A stretch of DNA of 64,000 bases, from contig CAZIAK010000022.1 of assembly GCA_964537035.1 (NCBI GenBank), positions 1 through 64,000 of the forward strand, given 5' to 3'. Position 1 is the first letter of the stretch. Each line of letters opens with the position of its first letter. This document shows positions 1 to 14,900 of the stretch, piece by piece. The DNA comes from CAZIAK01 sp964537035 (lineage in GTDB: Bacteria > Planctomycetota > B15-G4). Position numbers and translations under genes: made by a program. A model generated the notes under the pieces. The model saw only the letters and a program-made list of their open reading frames with translations. It ran no database searches and was not told the origin of the DNA.

Positions 1-228
1 GGTACGCCGCGCTTCGTTCAGATCTGCCTCGTCCACAGCTTTAGGTTATATCTCCTGGCCTACCCGCCGTCTCCTTGCATCGACATAGGAAGCAACAGCG
101 GCGCAGACTTGCTCATCGACATCGACGGTGAGGACAGGGTTCAAGACGGTGACTACGACTGTAGCGGAACTCCTATGCCGATCGTCGACTTGGGATTCGA
201 TGAAGTGTCTCAGCCAGAATGCCCATAA
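1..228 (+). CDS. C-terminal end of an exported beta-helix / choice-of-anchor-Q-type protein (5' truncated)
   Basis: Frame 1 is open from the first base to a TAA at 226-228 and gives 75 residues. The reading frame contains SPCIDIGSN, followed by a DIDGEDRVQDGDYDC-like stretch and IVDLGFDE. This matches the usual end of right-handed beta-helix proteins with a choice-of-anchor Q region (SPCIDAGSN, then DLDGNPR..., then VDMGAYE). Such proteins are secreted or surface-attached in Planctomycetota and related bacteria. Third-position GC is visibly lower than in the genes to the right. The start lies outside the window. The opposite-strand frame over 46-231 shows no family features and is treated as a shadow. 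The family match is from motif memory, not from a search. Confidence 0.6.
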   Translation, partial: GTPRFVQICLVHSFRLYLLAYPPSPCIDIGSNSGADLLIDIDGEDRVQDGDYDCSGTPMPIVDLGFDEVSQPECP

Positions 229-472
229 CACTTGCTCGCCAACCAGTGGGCACCGCCAGTTTCAAAGTCTTGTACTGCAAACGTAGTCGTTACCAGTTCG
301 TCGCCGCCGTGGACGGGGCACCTCGGCCGAAGTGGATGATCTGACTCTTCTCCCCGGCCCGGTCATCCGGTCTTGAGAGGCGGTTGCCGGTCTCCATCAT
401 GACGGGCCTCAGAGGCGTGCTGCTGGCGCCAGGATTAGAAGGGCCGGTGAGCCAGACCGCAGCCCGCCCACT

Positions 473-1420
473 TCAGCGCCCGACCAGCCCGTCGTAGACA
501 ATCCCCACCCACACGTCTGGCGTCATGAACCCGCCGCCCCAGCGCTCGTCGAGGTCGGCGGTGGGCTTGGCGCTGATGACCTCACTGCGGTTCAAGCCGT
601 CTGCGATCAAGGCGCTGATGGCGTCGCGGGCGGTGACGAGCATGTCGCGGTAGCTGCGCAGGGCGTGTCTGTCCCCCAGGGGGCCGTGTCCCGGGATGAT
701 CGCCGTGTGGTCGTCGACCAGGGCCAGGGCCTTGTCGGCGCCGGCGATGACACCGTCGATGCTGCCACCGCTGCCGGTGTCGATGAAGGGGTACATGCCG
801 TTGACGAAGATGTCGCCCATGTGCAGCACGTTGGAGCCGCTGAGGAACACCAGGGAGTCGCCGTCCGTGTGGGCTGCGGGCACGTGAATCAGCTGGATGT
901 CCTGTCCGTTCCAGTGCAGGTCGAGGCCGTCAGCGAAGGTGATCGTGGGCCAGCCCTCCGCGGGGGAGGCGGGGGTGGTGCGATCGAAGGCTTCCATGTA
1001 CTGGTCGACCGTGAGTCGTTCGCGCACCGCTTCATGGGCCACGATGAGCGCGCCGGTGGCGGCCATGTTGGCGTTGCCGCCGGTGTGGTCCCCGTGCCAG
1101 TGGGTGTTGAGCACCCAGCGCAGGGGCTGGTCGGTCTTGCTCTTGATCACCGCAAGAATCTTGTCGGACAGGTCGCTGAACTGGTCGTCGATGAGCAGCG
1201 CGCCGTCGTCACCCACCACCAGACCCATGTTGCCGCCGGCGCCGGTGAGCATCCATGTGCCCTTGCCCAGCAGCTCGGCCTCGATGGTCACCCCGGAGAA
1301 GTCCTGGGGCGGCGCCGAGGCCGGGATCGGCGCCAGGAGCGGGGCCGTCGCCGGTGCGCTGGCGAAGGGGATGAAGGACGCCAAGCCCAGGGCCAGGCAG
1401 GGGATGGCAGTGCGCAGCAT
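473..1420 (-). CDS. Exported metallo-beta-lactamase-fold hydrolase
   Basis: The 315-residue product begins with a signal-peptide-like segment (MLRTAIPCLALGLASF) and then an Ala/Pro-rich linker. The zinc-binding motif THWHGDHTGG is followed by further ligands in AAHTDGDS and in IPGHGP, the usual order for the family. It is probably a periplasmic class-B-like hydrolase; the substrate cannot be told. I start it at 1420 because GGAG lies 8 bases upstream and the signal peptide begins there; an in-frame ATG at 1468 would add 16 residues in front of the signal peptide. It lies 57 bases downstream of the polyphosphate kinase gene on the same strand and may be the last gene of that unit. Confidence 0.85.
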   Translation of the reverse strand: MLRTAIPCLALGLASFIPFASAPATAPLLAPIPASAPPQDFSGVTIEAELLGKGTWMLTGAGGNMGLVVGDDGALLIDDQFSDLSDKILAVIKSKTDQPLRWVLNTHWHGDHTGGNANMAATGALIVAHEAVRERLTVDQYMEAFDRTTPASPAEGWPTITFADGLDLHWNGQDIQLIHVPAAHTDGDSLVFLSGSNVLHMGDIFVNGMYPFIDTGSGGSIDGVIAGADKALALVDDHTAIIPGHGPLGDRHALRSYRDMLVTARDAISALIADGLNRSEVISAKPTADLDERWGGGFMTPDVWVGIVYDGLVGR

Positions 1421-1477
1421 GGCGGTCTCCACGGGACGGCTTGCGATTGTACGCCGTTGCGGGGACATCCCCGTGGG

Positions 1478-3781
<2,304 letters not shown>

Positions 3782-3906
3782 CGTGCTGCTTGTAGCCCCG
3801 TGGCCGCTGGTTCGCTAGCGGGCTGTGCGTACAGCCTGCAAGGGGCTCATCGGCAGAGGCCATGCCCGGACTGTGCTCGATCGCCCGGGAGGTGTGGTCC
3901 AGCCCC

Positions 3907-4578
3907 TCAGCTGTCCTTCACTTTGTACCCGATCCGGGGGAACGGGTTGGTGATCGAGGAGATCAGATTGCGGGCGTGGGACGAGATGCGCTTCAAGAAA
4001 CGCACGTAGAGCGCCACCACCACCGCTTCACGGGCGGTGAGGTCGACGTCCTGGCTGATCAGGGCCTCTTCGATGCTGCGGCAGGCCGCCGAGATCTCGG
4101 TCTTGTAGTCGGCCATGAGCTCCTTGGCCGCCTCGACGTCGCTGGTCTTGAAGACGTGCACGGCCTTGTGGAAGTTCTGCAGGGCCAGGGTCTCGACCTC
4201 GGCGAGCTGGGCCTCGATGGAGCCGGCCACGAGTCGGGTGGGGTGGGCGATGGCCAGGTCGTGGATGTTCTTGGCGTAGTCGCCGATGCGCTCCAGGTCG
4301 ATCACGATGGAGACCAGCACCAGACCCGAGGTGATGTCACCCTTGCCGCTCACGGCCAGGTGGGTCATGACCTTGCGGCGTACATCTCGTTCGAAGGCGT
4401 TGAGCTTCTTGTCGAGCTTGAGCACGTCGAGATCGATGGACGCGTCTTCTCGGTGCCGCAGCGAATCGACGCAGGCGTCGAGCATGGACGAGCAGATGTC
4501 GACCATCTCGTAGCACTCATCGAGCGCCTGGACCATGAGGTTGTCGCGCTTCAACAGGTTGATGATGTCATTCAGCAT
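3907..4578 (-). CDS. PhoU-like regulator of phosphate uptake
   Basis: The 223-residue product is all-helical with two PhoU-type three-helix halves. The second half contains VLVSIVIDLERIGDYAKNI, which fits the PhoU metal-binding signature (E/D-R-x-GD). PhoU proteins bind metal clusters and dampen phosphate uptake. The ATG lies only 3 bases after the stop codon of the Na/Pi symporter gene, so the two are almost surely co-transcribed. PhoU domains are often fused to or encoded beside NptA-type symporters, which fits here. The 125-base spacer to ppk1 downstream shows no clear terminator. Confidence 0.92.
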   Translation of the reverse strand: MLNDIINLLKRDNLMVQALDECYEMVDICSSMLDACVDSLRHREDASIDLDVLKLDKKLNAFERDVRRKVMTHLAVSGKGDITSGLVLVSIVIDLERIGDYAKNIHDLAIAHPTRLVAGSIEAQLAEVETLALQNFHKAVHVFKTSDVEAAKELMADYKTEISAACRSIEEALISQDVDLTAREAVVVALYVRFLKRISSHARNLISSITNPFPRIGYKVKDS

Positions 4579-4581
4579 GGC

Positions 4582-5772
4582 TTAGGAGTTGAGATACACG
4601 ACGAGGAAGGGAAGCAGATAGAAGACGACCACAATGTAGACGAGGGGCACAGCGCGGTTCCACTGAGCCAGGCTGGAGAAGCCCTCGGCGATCATGATCG
4701 GAATGCGGCGCACGGGCCAGAGAATGGCCACTCCCACCACGTTGAAGAGCACGTGATGAAAGGCCAGGCTCAGACCGAGAATGGCTGTGGACTGGTCATC
4801 AGGAGCTGCGCCCGCGAAGGCCGCGAGTGAGGCCATGAGCGCGGTCATGGTCGTGCCGATGTTGGCACCCATGGTGTAGGGGAACACCTGCCGGATGGTG
4901 ATGATCCCCGCGCCCACCAGGGGCACGGCCACGGACGTGGTGATCGAGCTGCTCTGCACCAGGACGGTCATGGCGAAGCCAAAGGCCAGGCCCCGGTAGG
5001 GGTTGGCGAAGAGCACCCGATCGAACAGGTTCGCGAGCTTCGAGACCATGATGCTCTTGAGCAGCCTCACCAGGCAGATCAAGCCGATGAAGGTGATCAG
5101 GATGGCCAGGATGGCCAGGGCCGGGCCGCCGCCGCCCAGGAACTCGACCCCGTCCTTCAGGGCGTTGATGGCGGGCTTGGTGGCCAGCTTCACCGGGTTG
5201 GCGAGCTTGAGGCCACCTGCGCTCTGGAAGGTCTCGGTCAGGAAGTTGGCCGCTGAGTCGAGTATCCCGGTGTTCACTTCAATGGGGAACAGGATCAGCA
5301 GCACGATCACGTTGAAGAAGTCGTGCACCGTGGCGGCGGCGAAGGCGCGCTTGTACTCCTGGCTCTGGGCGATGTGTCCCAGGGAGACGATCGTGTTGGT
5401 CACCGTGGTGCCCAGGTTGGCGCCCATGACCATGTAGATGGCCGAGTGGTACTCGATCGCGCCGGCCGCCACCATGCCCACGACCAACGATGTGGTGGTG
5501 GAGCTGCTCTGCACCAGAGTGGTGGCCAGGATGCCGATGAACAGCGAGACGAAGGGCCCGTGTTCGCCACCGAGAAGTTCGGTGGTGTACGCCTTGCCCA
5601 TGAGCTTGAACGCCGTGCCCATGGCGCCGATGCCCACCAGGAAGGCGTAGAGCGTGGCCGCGACCAGCAGCAGCAGGACCCAGATCGGGAGCCTCTTGCT
5701 CTGCTCTGGCTCCTGGCCGAAGTTCTGGCCGCCGGGCACCTCGCCCGCCAACACCTTGAGCCCCTTGCTCAT
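4582..5772 (-). CDS. Na+/phosphate symporter (NptA / PNaS family)
   Basis: The 396-residue membrane protein carries two inverted Na/Pi repeats. Each has the family QSSS signature, in TTLVQSSSTTTSLV near residue 90 and in TVLVQSSSITTSVA near residue 265, and each is followed by a MGANxGTT motif. Hydrophobic segments alternate through the whole length. The protein should import inorganic phosphate with Na+. It lacks the C-terminal PhoU domain that some homologues carry; that domain is supplied by the next gene, 3 bases away. GAGGG lies 10-14 bases before the ATG. A small ORF directly upstream overlaps the start in an ATGA. Confidence 0.95.
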   Translation of the reverse strand: MSKGLKVLAGEVPGGQNFGQEPEQSKRLPIWVLLLLVAATLYAFLVGIGAMGTAFKLMGKAYTTELLGGEHGPFVSLFIGILATTLVQSSSTTTSLVVGMVAAGAIEYHSAIYMVMGANLGTTVTNTIVSLGHIAQSQEYKRAFAAATVHDFFNVIVLLILFPIEVNTGILDSAANFLTETFQSAGGLKLANPVKLATKPAINALKDGVEFLGGGGPALAILAILITFIGLICLVRLLKSIMVSKLANLFDRVLFANPYRGLAFGFAMTVLVQSSSITTSVAVPLVGAGIITIRQVFPYTMGANIGTTMTALMASLAAFAGAAPDDQSTAILGLSLAFHHVLFNVVGVAILWPVRRIPIMIAEGFSSLAQWNRAVPLVYIVVVFYLLPFLVVYLNS

Positions 5773-6017
5773 TGGACGAGGCCCTCGAATTTGTCCTCAA
5801 TAAAGAGATCTGACGCCATGTGTCTCGTTGCACTCAGCTGCTGAGGGATGGTCGGGCTCTCGCGCTGCCCGCGGATTTCGCGCAGCATGCCCTTACGAGT
5901 GTGAGCTTTTCGTGAAGGCGCCTCGCCGGCTCCGCGGTTGTCACTGGCGTCTGCTCCGCACCCGGCGGTGCGGGCCAGCAGGAGCGGGATCCAGAGGGTC
6001 TGGGTCGCGCGGATCAT
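5769..6017 (-). CDS. Possible small lipoprotein (hypothetical)
   Basis: An 82-residue frame starts with a short hydrophobic segment (IPLLLARTAGC) that resembles a weak lipobox, followed by a hydrophilic tail. Its TGA overlaps the ATG of the Na/Pi symporter gene in an ATGA. The overlap and the first 25 codons look gene-like. The second half has less GC-biased codon use, and there is no clear ribosome binding site. It could instead be the symporter leader and promoter region. I do not recognise a family. Confidence 0.25.
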   Translation of the reverse strand: MIRATQTLWIPLLLARTAGCGADASDNRGAGEAPSRKAHTRKGMLREIRGQRESPTIPQQLSATRHMASDLFIEDKFEGLVQ

Positions 6018-6064
6018 GGGCCAGGCTCGTTTGGTGGGATGGTCCGACAGGTGGCTCCGTGCGT

Positions 6065-7243
6065 TCACAGGAACCGCGCCGGGCCACCGGGATGGGCTCG
6101 CTTGTACGACCGCCAGACGCGGCAGGGCACATAAAGGATGGCCAGGACCACGGCGGCTCCGACCCAGGTGGCCAGCAGCCCGCCGGTGCCCCCCGTTCGC
6201 AGGCCGGGGAAGGCCAGCCCGGTCAAGGTCAGCAGAGGTATGTGGAGCAGGTAGAAGAACAGGGCGGTCTGGCCAAAGACCAGCAGGGGAGCCCTGTCAG
6301 AGGTGGGAGCTGCCCGGCGATCGTGCCAGCGCATGAGCCCCCCAAGAATGAGCGCCATGAGACCCAGCTCAAGAGCGACGAAGGTCAGCGACGGCGGATA
6401 CTTGCTCACCCGCAACCACTGAGCCAGGGAGCCATCCTCTCTCGGCAGGCCCATGTCTCCGTAACTGCCCAGGCCTCTGAGCACGGCGAACAGCACCAGC
6501 CCGGCGGTGCCCCAGGCCAGCAGGGTCGGGGCGGCGCTCCGGCCCTGCGCGCGGCAACGCTGGCAATGGCGGCCGAAGACCCAGCCCAGCATCATCATCG
6601 CCAGCCAGGGCAGCAGGGGATAGAGAACGATCACCGGCAGCGCACCGAGCCCGGGCAGCGAGACAGCGCTGGGGAAGAAGCCCATGCCGAACAGCAGGGT
6701 CGGCGTCCATGAGTTGCCGCCGAAGGTGCCGTTCCAGCCCTGCATGGTGACCCACTCGCCGCCTACCAGCCAGGCCAGGGCCAGGGCCATGAGCGCGCCA
6801 GTCGGCAGCCGAGACAGGACCGACATGGCGATCATGGACAGGCCGATGGCGTAGAGCACCTGCAGCGTGATCATGGGGCCGATCAAAGGTGTCCAGCTGG
6901 CGCTCACCACGGTCACCTCGAGGACCACGATCAGCAGGCCGCGCAGGGCCATGTCCCTTCGCGAGCCGCCTCTCTCCAAGGACAGGGCCAGGGAGGCGCC
7001 CGCGAGAAAGACGAACGTGGGGGCGCAGAGGTGGGTGATCCAGCGGGTCAGAAAATGGCCCAGGGGCAGCTCACCGCCCAGGGTGGCCATGGCCCTGGAG
7101 TCGGTGCCCAGATGATCGGCGTCAAAGGCGGCCCCGGCGTGGTCGACCGCCATGAGCACCATCACCAGACCACGCATCACATCGAGCGCGCTGAGCCGGG
7201 CGGGGCGCCCGGGGTTCGGCGCGAGATCTCCTGGGCGTTCCAT
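6065..7243 (-). CDS. DUF1624 / heparan-alpha-glucosaminide N-acetyltransferase-like membrane protein
   Basis: The 392-residue product has about ten hydrophobic segments. Its N-terminus contains RLSALDVMRGLVMVLMAVDHA, followed by ITHLCAPTFVFLAGASLAL; this RxxxxDxxRGLxxxxMxxDH arrangement is typical of the DUF1624/HGSNAT catalytic family. These proteins are thought to move acyl groups across the membrane to sugars; the substrate here is unknown. I chose the ATG at 7243 because GGAG lies 7 bases upstream and the conserved region follows soon after; a longer frame to 7321 has no signal. It is divergent from acs, with a 110-base shared upstream region. Confidence 0.85.
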   Translation of the reverse strand: MERPGDLAPNPGRPARLSALDVMRGLVMVLMAVDHAGAAFDADHLGTDSRAMATLGGELPLGHFLTRWITHLCAPTFVFLAGASLALSLERGGSRRDMALRGLLIVVLEVTVVSASWTPLIGPMITLQVLYAIGLSMIAMSVLSRLPTGALMALALAWLVGGEWVTMQGWNGTFGGNSWTPTLLFGMGFFPSAVSLPGLGALPVIVLYPLLPWLAMMMLGWVFGRHCQRCRAQGRSAAPTLLAWGTAGLVLFAVLRGLGSYGDMGLPREDGSLAQWLRVSKYPPSLTFVALELGLMALILGGLMRWHDRRAAPTSDRAPLLVFGQTALFFYLLHIPLLTLTGLAFPGLRTGGTGGLLATWVGAAVVLAILYVPCRVWRSYKRAHPGGPARFL

Positions 7244-7353
7244 GGTCCTCTCCGCTGCAGGCCCGGATGGTATCGTCGCCGGGCCAACGGGCGCCCATCG
7301 GGCCGGCGCCCATGATGACAAAAAGGCTCCCTAACGGGCAGGAAGACGCAATC

Positions 7354-9302
<1,949 letters not shown>

Positions 9303-9306
<4 letters not shown>

Positions 9307-11768
9307 GGGCAGTTCTGTGCCTGTTGGCGTTGGTCCTCTGGTCCTGCGCTCCGGAGGGTGACGCTGGCAGCGGCGGTGAGCCCGCGGGTGGAGCCTCTCC
9401 AGAACGTCTGGCGGCCGACCAGGTGGTGGTCAGTGAGCCGGGTGATGATCTGGCGCTGCTCCCCCGTGAGGTCTTGGGAGGTGTTCTGGACGAGCCGCTG
9501 GCCGAGCCGCTGGGCGTGGCACCGGGATGGGCGCCCTTGCCTGGTTTCGTGGGCCGGGAGTCCTGCGCCGAGTGTCACAGCGAGCAGGTCGATCGCTTCA
9601 CCGGCAGCCACCACGACCTGGCCATGCAGCCCGCGGACGAGAGCACGGTGCTCGGTGACTTCGACGACGCCCGCTTCACCCACTTCGAGGTCACCTCGCG
9701 CTTCTTTCGTCGGGACGGTGGGTATTGGGTCACCACCGACGGGCCCGACGGCAAGCTTCACGAGTACGCCGTGGCCTACACGTTTGGCGTGTGGCCGCTG
9801 CAGCAGTACATGGTGCTCTTTCCCGGGGGGCGCCTGCAGGTGCTGCCCCTGTGCTGGGACAGCCGGCCCGAGAGTGCGGGCGGGCAGCGCTGGTTTCACC
9901 TGTACCCCGATGAGGCCGTGCCCGCAGGCGATGTGCTCCATTGGACCGGTCCCAACCAGAACTGGAACTACCAGTGCGCCGAGTGTCACTCGACAGGCCT
10001 GGTGAAGAACTACCGCGAGGCGAGCGACGACTATGCCACCACGTGGGCCGAGATCGACGTGTCTTGCGAGGCCTGCCACGGCCCCGCCGCAGAGCACCTG
10101 ACCTGGGCCCGGCAAGAGCACCCCGAGGGCCCGGACATGGGTCTGGCGGTCTCACTGAAAGACGAGAACCTGGGCCTGTGGGAGGTGTTGGATGACTCGG
10201 GCATCGCCACCCGCAGCGCACCTCGCAGCTCTCGAGCCCAGTCGGAGACTTGCGCGCGCTGTCACGCTCGCCGGTCTCTTGTCGCAGAGCGGCACCGCTT
10301 CGATCGCCCCTTGCTGGACAACCAGCTACCGTCCCTGCTCGACGAAGGGCTGTACTACCCGGACGGCCAGCCTCTGGAGGAGGTCTACGTTCACGGGTCC
10401 TTCGTGCAGAGCCCCATGCATCAGGCGGGGGTGACCTGCAGCGATTGCCATGATCCCCACGGGCTCGCCGTGCGAGGCGAGGGCAACGCGCAATGCGCAG
10501 CGTGCCACGAGCCTCATGTTTTCGACCGGACCGAGCACCACCATCACGAGCAGGGCGGCGAGGGTGCGGCTTGCGTTGCCTGTCACATGCCCAGCACCAC
10601 GTACATGGTGGTAGATGATCGCCGGGAGCATCGCTTCTCGGTGCCGCGCCCCGACCTCTCCGACGCGCTGGGCGCGCCAGACGCCTGTAGCACCTGCCAC
10701 GAGGCGGAGACGGCGAGCTGGGCGGCAGCGGCGGCGCTCAAGTGGTGGGGCACCGGGCGCCGAGAGGCCCGGCATCACGGGCAGATCCTCGCCGCCGCTC
10801 GCCGTCACGATCTCGGAGCGGAGCGAGCGTTGGCCCGGCTGGTCGCTGATGACGAGGCTGCCGCCATGGTGCGGGCCACGGCCTTGGTGTTGCTGGCCGA
10901 GTTTCCCGGGGCCGTGTCCGGCGAGATCGTGGTCGCCGCGGGGCAAGGAGAGCCTCTGCTCCGTCTGGCGGCAGCTCGAGCGGGAGAGGCCTTGCCTGCC
11001 GAAGAGCGCTGGGCGGCGCTCGGTCCCATGCTGGGGGACCCGTTGTTGGCCGTGCGCATCGAGGCGGCCCGGGCCCTGGCGGGTGTGCCCAACGACGGCG
11101 GCGAGCCCTCGCAGCTGGCGACGCTTGAGGCCCTCTTGGGGGAGTTCCGACGGGTGCAGCGCCTGACCGCCGAACGCCCCGAATCGCAGCTGAGCTTGGG
11201 GCTGTTGGCGGCGCGGCTCGGCGACTGGTCCACGGCGGAGGCGGCCTACCTGAGGGGCGCTCGCCTGGGCCCGGGTTTTGAGCCTCTGCCCATCAACCTG
11301 GCCGATCTCTATCGCGTCCTGGACCGGGACGACGAGGGGCTCGCCGTCCTGCAGGCCGCTCAGCAGCGCGCGCCTCAGAGCCCTTCGCTGAACCATGCTC
11401 GGGGACTGGCCCTGATCAGGCTCGGTCGCTACGAAGAGGCCCTGCCCGCGCTGGAACTGGCGGCCCTCGCGGCCCCGGAAGAGAGCCGCTTCAGCTACGT
11501 CTGGGCCGTGGCCCTGGCCTCGCTCGGAGACCTGGATCGGGCCATTCAGGTGCTCACAAGGGCCTCAGCCGACCACCCGTTCGAACGCGAGCTGCTCTAC
11601 GCCCTGGTCAGCTATCAGGCCCAGGCCGGGGTCTTGGATGGGGCCCTGGCCACGGTCAGGCGCCTGTTGGCCCTCGATCCTGACGATCCCACGACCTTGC
11701 AGCTTCTGCAGCAGATCGAGGGCCAGACGCAGGGCCAGACGCAGGGCCAGCTGGCCGAGGACGGCTAG
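9303..11768 (+). CDS. Octahaem-type cytochrome c lipoprotein with HEAT-like and TPR regions
   Basis: The 821-residue protein begins with a lipoprotein signal (LLALVLWSCAPEG, lipid Cys near residue 15). Eight CxxCH haem c motifs lie between about residues 87 and 465: CAECH twice, CEACH, CARCH, CSDCH, CAACH, CVACH and CSTCH. An Ala/Leu-rich HEAT-like region (about 490-600) and a TPR region (about 640-800) follow. This matches the family of cytochrome-c554-like multihaem proteins fused to TPRs found in Planctomycetota and others; the electron partner is unknown. The last residues are a GQTQ repeat encoded by a 12-bp tandem repeat at 11721-11756. The ATG overlaps the acs stop. Confidence 0.92.
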
Positions 11769-11829
11769 AACCTGGCGCTCTCCAGCTCCTGCGGCGACCG
11801 CAGGGGAGGGGCCCCAAGGCCCTCGAAGG

Positions 11830-11873
11830 CTGGAATCTCGGCCAAATCGTGGGCTCGCCCCCGAGATTTCCAG
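11830..11873. terminator. Hairpin in the 183-base spacer after the multihaem gene (possible terminator)
   Basis: Bases 11830-11841 can pair with 11861-11873 to give a 12-bp stem with one bulged T (11869) and a 19-base loop. There is no T-run after it on either strand, so it is not a classical intrinsic terminator. It lies between the stop of the multihaem gene and the start of the FG-GAP gene and may end the first transcript or act in the leader of the second. Confidence 0.4.
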
Positions 11874-11951
11874 GAGGCGATATGCTTCTGGGCTGATGGA
11901 TTTCGGCGAGAGGCGCCGGAACGGGCACTCCCTCAGACCGGTCGAAACCAG

Positions 11952-14900
11952 ATGATCATTGTCACCCGTAGCGCAGCACTTCTGGCTCTCATCGCCACCT
12001 TGCTCACGTCTCCCGTGCTGGCCCAGGTGGCAGAAGCCGAGCTCACCGCCAGTGACGCCCCCTTCGCTGCTCTGTTTGGCCAGTCAGTGGGCCTCGACGG
12101 CGACTTGGCCGCGGTGGGTGCTCCCGGCCTGAACGACTCGACCGGTGCGGTCTACCTCTACCGGCTCGTGGGCAGCACTTGGAGCCAGGAGGCGAAGCTG
12201 GAGGCCTCCGATGGGGCCGCTGCCGCCCAGTTCGGCTATTCGGTGGCGGTCTCCGGGTCGGTGGTGGCGGTGGGCACGCCCGAGCCCCTCGACATCGTGG
12301 GCGGCAGCCAGGGCCCGGGCGCCGTGTACATCTTTCGCCACGACGGGGCGACCTGGAACGAAGAGGCCAAGCTCACCGCGTCCGACGGCGCCACGTGGGA
12401 TCAGTTCGGCTTCTCGGTCTCGGTGGTGGGCAATCTGCTCGTGGTGGGAGCCCCCGGTGACCAGCCCAGCGGCTCCGGCGTGCGCAACGGCGGCCAGGGC
12501 TCGTCCTACGTGTTCTCGTTCGATGGCGCGAGCTGGAACGAAGACGCCAAGGTCGTGGCGAGTGACGGCGCCGCCGCCCAGACCTTCGGTTACGGCGTGA
12601 GCACTGACGGGGCGAAGTTCGCCGTGGGCGCGCCTGGAGATGACGGCAGCGGCACGGACGCAGGCGCGCTCTACGTCTTCTCGTTCTCCGGTGCGAGCTG
12701 GAGCGAAGAGGCCAAGCTGGTCGACAGCGCCGCCGGGGCCGGTGACGCCCTGGGTTTCTCCGTGGCCCTGAGCGGCGACGGGGCCTGCGCGTCCGCTCCC
12801 TTTGACGATGGCGCGGCCACGAATGCGGGCGCCGTGGTGGTCTTCCGCGATCAGGCCGGTTGGTCCCAGGAGGCCGTCGTCACCGGCTCAGGCCTGGTCG
12901 GGGGCGACATGTTCGGGTCCGGTGTCTCTCTCGAAGGGGACACCTTGTTGGTGGGTGCCTTCGCGGCGGCAGGCGGCGAGGGCAGGGCCTGGACCTTCTC
13001 GGCCAACGGGGGCAGCTGGAGCGAAGACCTGGTCCTGGCCAACGCTGGCTCGGCCATGCTGGGCAACTCTGCCGATCTCGGTGGCAGCCGCGCCCTGGTG
13101 GGCGGCCCGTTGACCGATGGTGGGGGTGTCTTGCTCTCAGGCGCTGCCTGGGTCTTCGTCAACCTGCCGCCCGTGGACTGCAACAACAACGGCGTGCCCG
13201 ATGACCAGGACATCTCGAGCGGCACCAGCCAGGACTGCAACGGCAACGGTGTCCCCGACGAGTGCGACATCTCGAACGGCACCAGCTTGGACTGCAACAG
13301 CAACGGCGTCCCCGACGAATGCGAGGCGGACTGCAACGGCAACGGCATCCCCGATGACTGCGACATCGCCATGGGGACGAGCCTCGATTGCAACGGCAAT
13401 GGCATCCCCGACGAGTGCGACCTGGCCATGGGCACGAGCCAGGACTGCAACGGGAACAGCGTGCCGGACGAGTGCGACATCGCCAGCGGCACGAGCCTCG
13501 ACCTGAACGGCAACGGCATCCCCGACGAGTGCGAGCCGGACTGCAACGGGAACAGCGTGCCCGACGATCTCGATATCTCGAGCGGCACCAGCCAGGACTG
13601 CAACGGCAACAGCGTGCCGGACGAGTGCGACATCGCCAGCGGTACGAGCCTCGACCTGAACGGCAACGGCATCCCCGATGAGTGTGAGCCGGATTGCAAT
13701 GGCAACAGCGTGCCCGACGATCTCGATATCTCCAGCGGCACCAGCCAGGACTGCAACGGCAACGGCGTGCCGGACGAGTGCGACATCGCCAGCGGCGCGA
13801 GCCTCGACCTGAACGGCAACGGCGTCCCCGATGAGTGTGAGCCGGACTGCAACGGGAACAGCGTGCCCGACGATCTCGACATCTCCAGCGGCACCAGCCA
13901 GGATTGCAACGGCAACACGATTCCGGATGAGTGCGACATCGCCAGCGGCACGAGCCTCGACCTGAACCTCAACGGCATCCCCGATGAGTGCGAGCCGGAC
14001 TGCAACAACAACGCCGTGCCTGACGACCTCGACCTCTCCATGGGCACGAGCCAGGACTGCAACGGCAACGGCGTGCCGGACGAGTGCGACATCGCCAGCG
14101 GCGCGAGCCTCGATTGCAACAGCAACGGCGTGCCCGATGAGTGTGAGGCCGATTGCAACAACAATGGTGTCCCGGATGACTGCGACATCGCCACGGGCAC
14201 CAGCCTGGACCTGAACGGCAACGGCATCCCTGACGAGTGCGAGGGCGACTGCAACAACAACGGCGTCCCCGATGACCTGGACCTGTCGAGCGGCACCAGC
14301 CAGGACTGCAACAGCAACGGCATGCCCGACGAGTGCGACATCGCCTCAGGCCGCAGCCAGGACTGCAACACCAACGGCGTGCCTGACGAGTGTGAGCCCG
14401 ACTGCAACGGCAACGGCATCCCTGACGAGTGCGACATCACCGCAGGCACGAGCCAGGACTGCAACGGTAACGGTGTGCCTGATGAATGCGATCTCACCAG
14501 CGGCACGAGCCTCGACCTGAACGGCAACGGCATCCCCGATGAATGCGAGCCGGACTGCAACAACAACGGCGTCCCGGATGATCTGGACATCTCGCTGGGT
14601 ACGAGCCAGGACTGCAACGGCAACGGCGTGCCGGATGAGTGCGACATTGCCAGCGGGACGAGCCTGGATCTGAACGGCAACGGTGTGCCCGACGAGTGCG
14701 AGGCCGACTGCAACAGCAACGGCGTCCCCGATGACGTGGACATCGCCATGGGTACCAGCCAGGACTGCAACGGCAACGGCATCCCCGACGAGTGCGACAT
14801 CGCCATGGGCACCAGCGGCGACCTGAACGGCAATGGCATCCCGGATGAGTGCGAGGCGGATTGCAACGGCAACGGCGCCCCGGACGACTTCGACATCTCT

